Shown here piece after piece: positions 20,601 to 25,808 of a DNA stretch of 33,057 nt. Position 1 is the stretch's first letter. Each line of letters begins with the position of its first letter. The stretch comes from Priapulus caudatus (lineage: Eukaryota > Priapulida > Priapulimorpha > Priapulimorphida > Priapulidae): NCBI RefSeq assembly GCF_000485595.1, contig NW_014577091.1, positions 363,568 to 396,624 on the forward strand, in the 5' to 3' direction. The position numbers and the translations under genes were made by a program. The notes below the pieces were generated by a model, which made no database searches, had not been told where the DNA came from, and saw only the letters and a list, made by a program, of their open reading frames with translations.

Positions 20601-23600
20601 CCTCCGTGACGGTGTGCTCCACCTGCAGCCGCGCGTTCACCTCGATGAAGAAGTGGTTGCTGGCCTTGTCGAGTAGGAACTCCACCGTCCCGGCATTCTC
20701 GTAGTTGGCATGGTGGCATAGGCGCACCGCGTCCGCGCACAGCGCCTCACGCACCTGCAAGCAGCGACCCCGTTAACGCGGTCGCAGGGGCGTGTACAGG
20801 GGGGGGGTCCAGGGGGTTCGGACCACCCCCTGCTCGCGCAGAAAACGCATCTAAGGTCTAATTTCAAAATTTTTCTGGGGAAGGGCCACCCAGACCCCCC
20901 CCCTTCGCGTGCACGCAAGTTTGGGTTACGGTTAGACCCCCCCCCCTTGGTACAAATCCTGTACACGCCCCTGGGTCGCCCGTCGCCTCGAGCGCGCTTC
21001 CTCCGACACTAGCGTCCTATGCTGCTTCGCCAAGATTCGGCCTCGGCGTTCGCCCAATTTTTTTGCGTGGAGATGTCGAATTCGGCTTTCAAAGCTTCCA
21101 TATTCTGGTCTTACTGACCTTGCACGTGCTTCACAATTTACGGAGTAGTGCGCTAGTCTCAAATGATATGTAATGCTGGATAGCTGTTAGTACATTGCAC
21201 GATGTGGGTAAGAAAATGGGTGGAATTCTACGGTTCTGACTGGAATGCTGCCTTAACTGGTGGTGGCATATTACTCCAGCATACATTTCAACATAGTGCA
21301 TGCAGCTGCAATGTTGTTATAACAGATAACCGACTATTATGCCTACACCTGAGTGTGAGCACAGACTGATGGTCAATTAGAACCTACCTCGGGTTCGATG
21401 TTTGGTGCAGGTGCTATTTCCACCACTTTCTGATGTCTTCTCTGCACAGAGCAATCCCTCTCATACAGATGGGAAATGTTACCATGCTTGTCACCTAATA
21501 GAGCACCACCGTATGTTAAAAAAGTTGCTATAGCATTGTACAGGCAATACGCCTTATTCAAAATTACGAAATTTCGTTACATCACATAATTTCGCATAAT
21601 TTACAAACAAATCAAATTGCCATTACTCATAAACAGTTACAAGTATGAACAACAAAACTAAAAGCTTAAAAGTTGTGTCGTCACCTAGAATCTGCACTTC
21701 TATGTGTCGGGGCCTCTCTACGAATTTCTCGACGAACATGGAACCATTGCCGAAGGCTGCCAGAGCTTCTGAGGTCGCTACTCTAAAAGCATCCTCAAGT
21801 TCCTGCAATAGAAGAAAGAAAATGTACGCACAGGAAACATTCACTTATCCACACTGAGTGTAAACAAAAAAACGCTTGTTTAACAAGTCTATACTGGTAG
21901 ACAAATGGGTGATGTTTCCTACCGAGTCTGCATGATTGGAGTCACCATAATTCCTGATTTTTTCCAGAATCATTATTCTACACAGAGTTTAGTTTTCCTG
22001 GACCCGGTTCCACAGTCGTGGATTAACTCTTAACTCTGAGTTAAAAGTTAACTCGGAGTTAAATTCCGTTTCACAGTCGTGGATTAACTTTAACTCTGAG
22101 TTAAATATGCCTAACTCAGAGTTAAAATTTAACTCTGGTTCGAACCTGGATTAACTCTTAACTCAGGGTTAAAAATCAAGTTACATTCGATCTATGATTC
22201 GATTTAGTTATAGATAGTCTTCGGTATAATCATTTAGACTAGTTTCTACGAGGTTAGTTTAGCTCTAGGGTACTAGTACTAGAGCTAATTAGTTTATCTA
22301 GTACTGCCCCGTGTCCGATCCCCCGCTGCCGCTGGAACATAGGTGTTTGTTTACGTTTGGTATACATTGGTCGGCCATTGATGGCGTACCAACGCTGATC
22401 CAGGCATCCGTACTTCTACCATGTTCGTGCGTCTATCATGCGTCTATCATGCGTCTATCGTGTTCATCTGTTCTAACTACGTGGAATTATGGGATACTAA
22501 CTCTGAGTTAAAACATTTAACTCTGAGTTACTTAACTCAGGATTTAATCCATGTTTATGAAACCCAAATTTAACTCGGAGTTTACTAACTCAGAGTTAGT
22601 GAGTTTAACTCAGAGTTAGTCTTAACTCAAGGTTAAAGTTAATCCACGACTGTGGAACCGGGTCCAGAAGTATACAGGTCACACTAATTGATAAAATTCT
22701 GCCTGTTATGTGTCAAATTAGAATGATCAAAACATAGGTGACATCTCATCTTGCAATGTAAAATTTCTGTATTATACGAATGTACCCTACTTACTTTGCT
22801 ATTTTTTTCAATAAATCTTAACATGCATGACACAAATCTCCACACTTCGGCCTCAGTTTTATAATTTAATCGTTTACAAATCCTTTGTGATCAAGTCACT
22901 CTCCATTCATGAATATATTTATTTTAGTTGTTTCTTACACATATTTACGAATTTAACTTTTGTAGCAAAAACTGGAAGTTGTAAAATTCAGGACACTTAG
23001 CTATTGTGTAAACCATTCATGTTATACTGCATTTGAAGACTCAGTATGGAGGGCTGCAAAGCTCAGCTTACTCGACAGCAAGGTTTTGTCTTGTTGAATG
23101 TGTATCTAGAGCAATTGCAGGGGCAAGCAAGAATCGGGTTTTACCTTCAGCTTCAGGTATCTGACAGTCGTTCAACTAAACTGGATATAGCAACAACCAC
23201 GTTCTACCCTCGAGCCACTGCCCACGGGTCAACTACAGAGGAAGGCAAGACTCAAGGCTCTACCTTCTGCTCTCTGACAATCCTCATTCCGCGGCCACCA
23301 CCGCCGAAAGCTGCCTTCAGGATGATGGGCATTCCATGATCTGCCACAAATTCCATCACCTCGTCAACTGTGGTGACAGGTCCTGGAGTGCCAGGAACCA
23401 CCGGCACACCTAAGCACAAAAGTGACATGTGTGCACGCTCAGCACTTCTGTACTATTTCTGTATACAGACATGAATGAAGTGTTGCGTGCAACATTCATG
23501 TCTGCTTAATTGCACGATGCATTTTCCACAGTTTAATGACTATAATTCTCCCATTACAGCATATATATTTTGGTGTGATTAGTATATGCATCACGTTTTT

Positions 23601-25771
23601 ATGCCTTAAACTTTTCCTGCTGATATGTAATTTAGTAAAGCAATGTAGCTAGAACACCTCAGCAATCATATCCAGTCAACCCTGTACATAAGGATCACTC
23701 AGTGGTTACAACGGATGGTGAACGTGTCTTTTGTGATTTCACTGTATAGCTGTTATTAAAGGGAAACATCAATACCATACTATAACCAAACATACGTTCT
23801 ACAGAAGTAGCTGCTAATACAGGTTGGGTGTAGTAGCCAGCGGCATGCAAGCATCTGCTCATTATGTTCACGTTTTAAAAATAACACACTTACTAGAAAT
23901 TGGAATATGCGCACGAACGAAGCTACACTGGCAGACACATGCATACTGCCCCTCACCAACCTGCAGCTATAGCCATCTTCCTGGCTTCCACTTTGTCTCC
24001 CATCTTCTGCACGATATCAGGTGTAGGTCCAATGAAATTGAGTCCTGCATCAACGCAGGCCTGGGCAAATTCGGAACGCTCTGATAAGAAGCCATAGCCC
24101 GGGTGAATGGAATCCACATTGTTGTCCTGAACAAGGCAAGAGAACAACCACACGTTATTATTTTGTTAGTAGAATTAATTTCGTTAGCTTTAGGATCGCT
24201 ATAATTATCTTCTCTTACGAAGTTCTAGTTTAAATACCGTAAAGACGTACTATAGTTTATACAAAGATAGTTTCAACAGTAGTGACACTGCATTACTGAA
24301 ACTTACATAACAACCCTTGCCACTTTCATGAGACCCTCTAATTACACACTAAAAAATCACAATCAATTAACCCTGCCTTATTTCACAATAATTGTGATGC
24401 ATGAACGTGTGCAAAGGTATTCATTACCAGTAAAGATGATAGGGTTTTATTAATTGGCCATGATTTATAAAAAATACTGCATATGTACACGGACTGAATC
24501 GAACAGAGATGGACCTAGCTTGCCTGAACTTATAATAACCCTGTTTTTTTTTTTACAAAAACGGTTAACATAAATACAGCGCAGTTCCGCAAGCACGGCA
24601 ACATCATCATCTTAGTGCATTTACACTCTATGCACATTAATAAAGGCCCACAAATCACAGCAGCTCCACTGCAAAGCAAAAAACTCAGCGATAAGACTCG
24701 AGTAGGCTTGGCCACCTATGATAACAATAGCAAACTTGCCTTGAAAAAAATGGTTAAACTTTGAATCCAACGTTTACATGGGATGAGAACTTGAGAGTGC
24801 ATCATGAAAGTCAAAGATGGTCTTACCATATATCTGATCCTATCATCAGATGTTTGCCTTACAGATACCATTTGCTAGGGGCATTACATAGAGCATAAGG
24901 TATAGATAACATCATGGATGACACTGAACTGTTGAAATTTGCAGTGACAGATAATTTGGAATAGAAAACAGTTCAGTCGGCCTAAAATTGTACTCTACGC
25001 TTTACAGCTGTATAGCTTAAAAAAGGTAGATTTACGTTTAACACTGCCACCATACATATATAAGGGCTAGGATGCGACTGTCAGAGCCAGTAAACACCCA
25101 GGGCTGTCTGTCGTAAACAAGGCTAGGCTGCATGTAACAGTGTTGTAGGTCTCGAGGCCGGTTTCTTTGGACTCGGCTTCGGCCTTGGCCTCAGAGTGCA
25201 ATGACTCGGACTTGGACTCGGGTTGAGGCTGGCTCGAGGCAACTACATAGTACATAACTGTACATATTGTAAACTAAAACTCCTACCTAATACAAACAAG
25301 TGACAGATCCAGGGGCAGGAAACACCCACCATTTTTAAACAAACACATACATAGAAGTGAGCGGCCTTGTCGGTCTGTGCCCCCCTTTTTGAAAATCAAA
25401 ACTGGACTCGGACTCGGACTCGGACTCGGACTCGGGTGGCGTGGACTCGACTACAACACTGGCATGTAATCTCGTATGAATAGATAACGGCATGATACCT
25501 CCATATGTCTCGACAGCAGTTTGCAGCAGAAGTGCGTGAAAACCAACACAAGATACGAATACAGAAAAAGAGTAGGTCCATCATTCTGATAGGCATGTCT
25601 ATTTCTCCACTGCACATGCTATTGCAGTAGAGTGAACTCCTGATTGACCTTTTGCAGTTATCCTTGAACTTCATATACATCTCTACAATTCATATCCCTT
25701 TTTAATTCCATCTAGTCGTATGCCGAGTATTAATTATGTCTTTAGTCAGTTTAGTGTATAATGATTGTCTA

Positions 25772-25808
<37 letters not shown>

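Noticed and set aside
25067-25255. Glu/Ser/Ala-rich minus-strand frame
   Set aside because: It is produced by degenerate GACTCGG repeats in PC intron 2, with no splice logic or homology.
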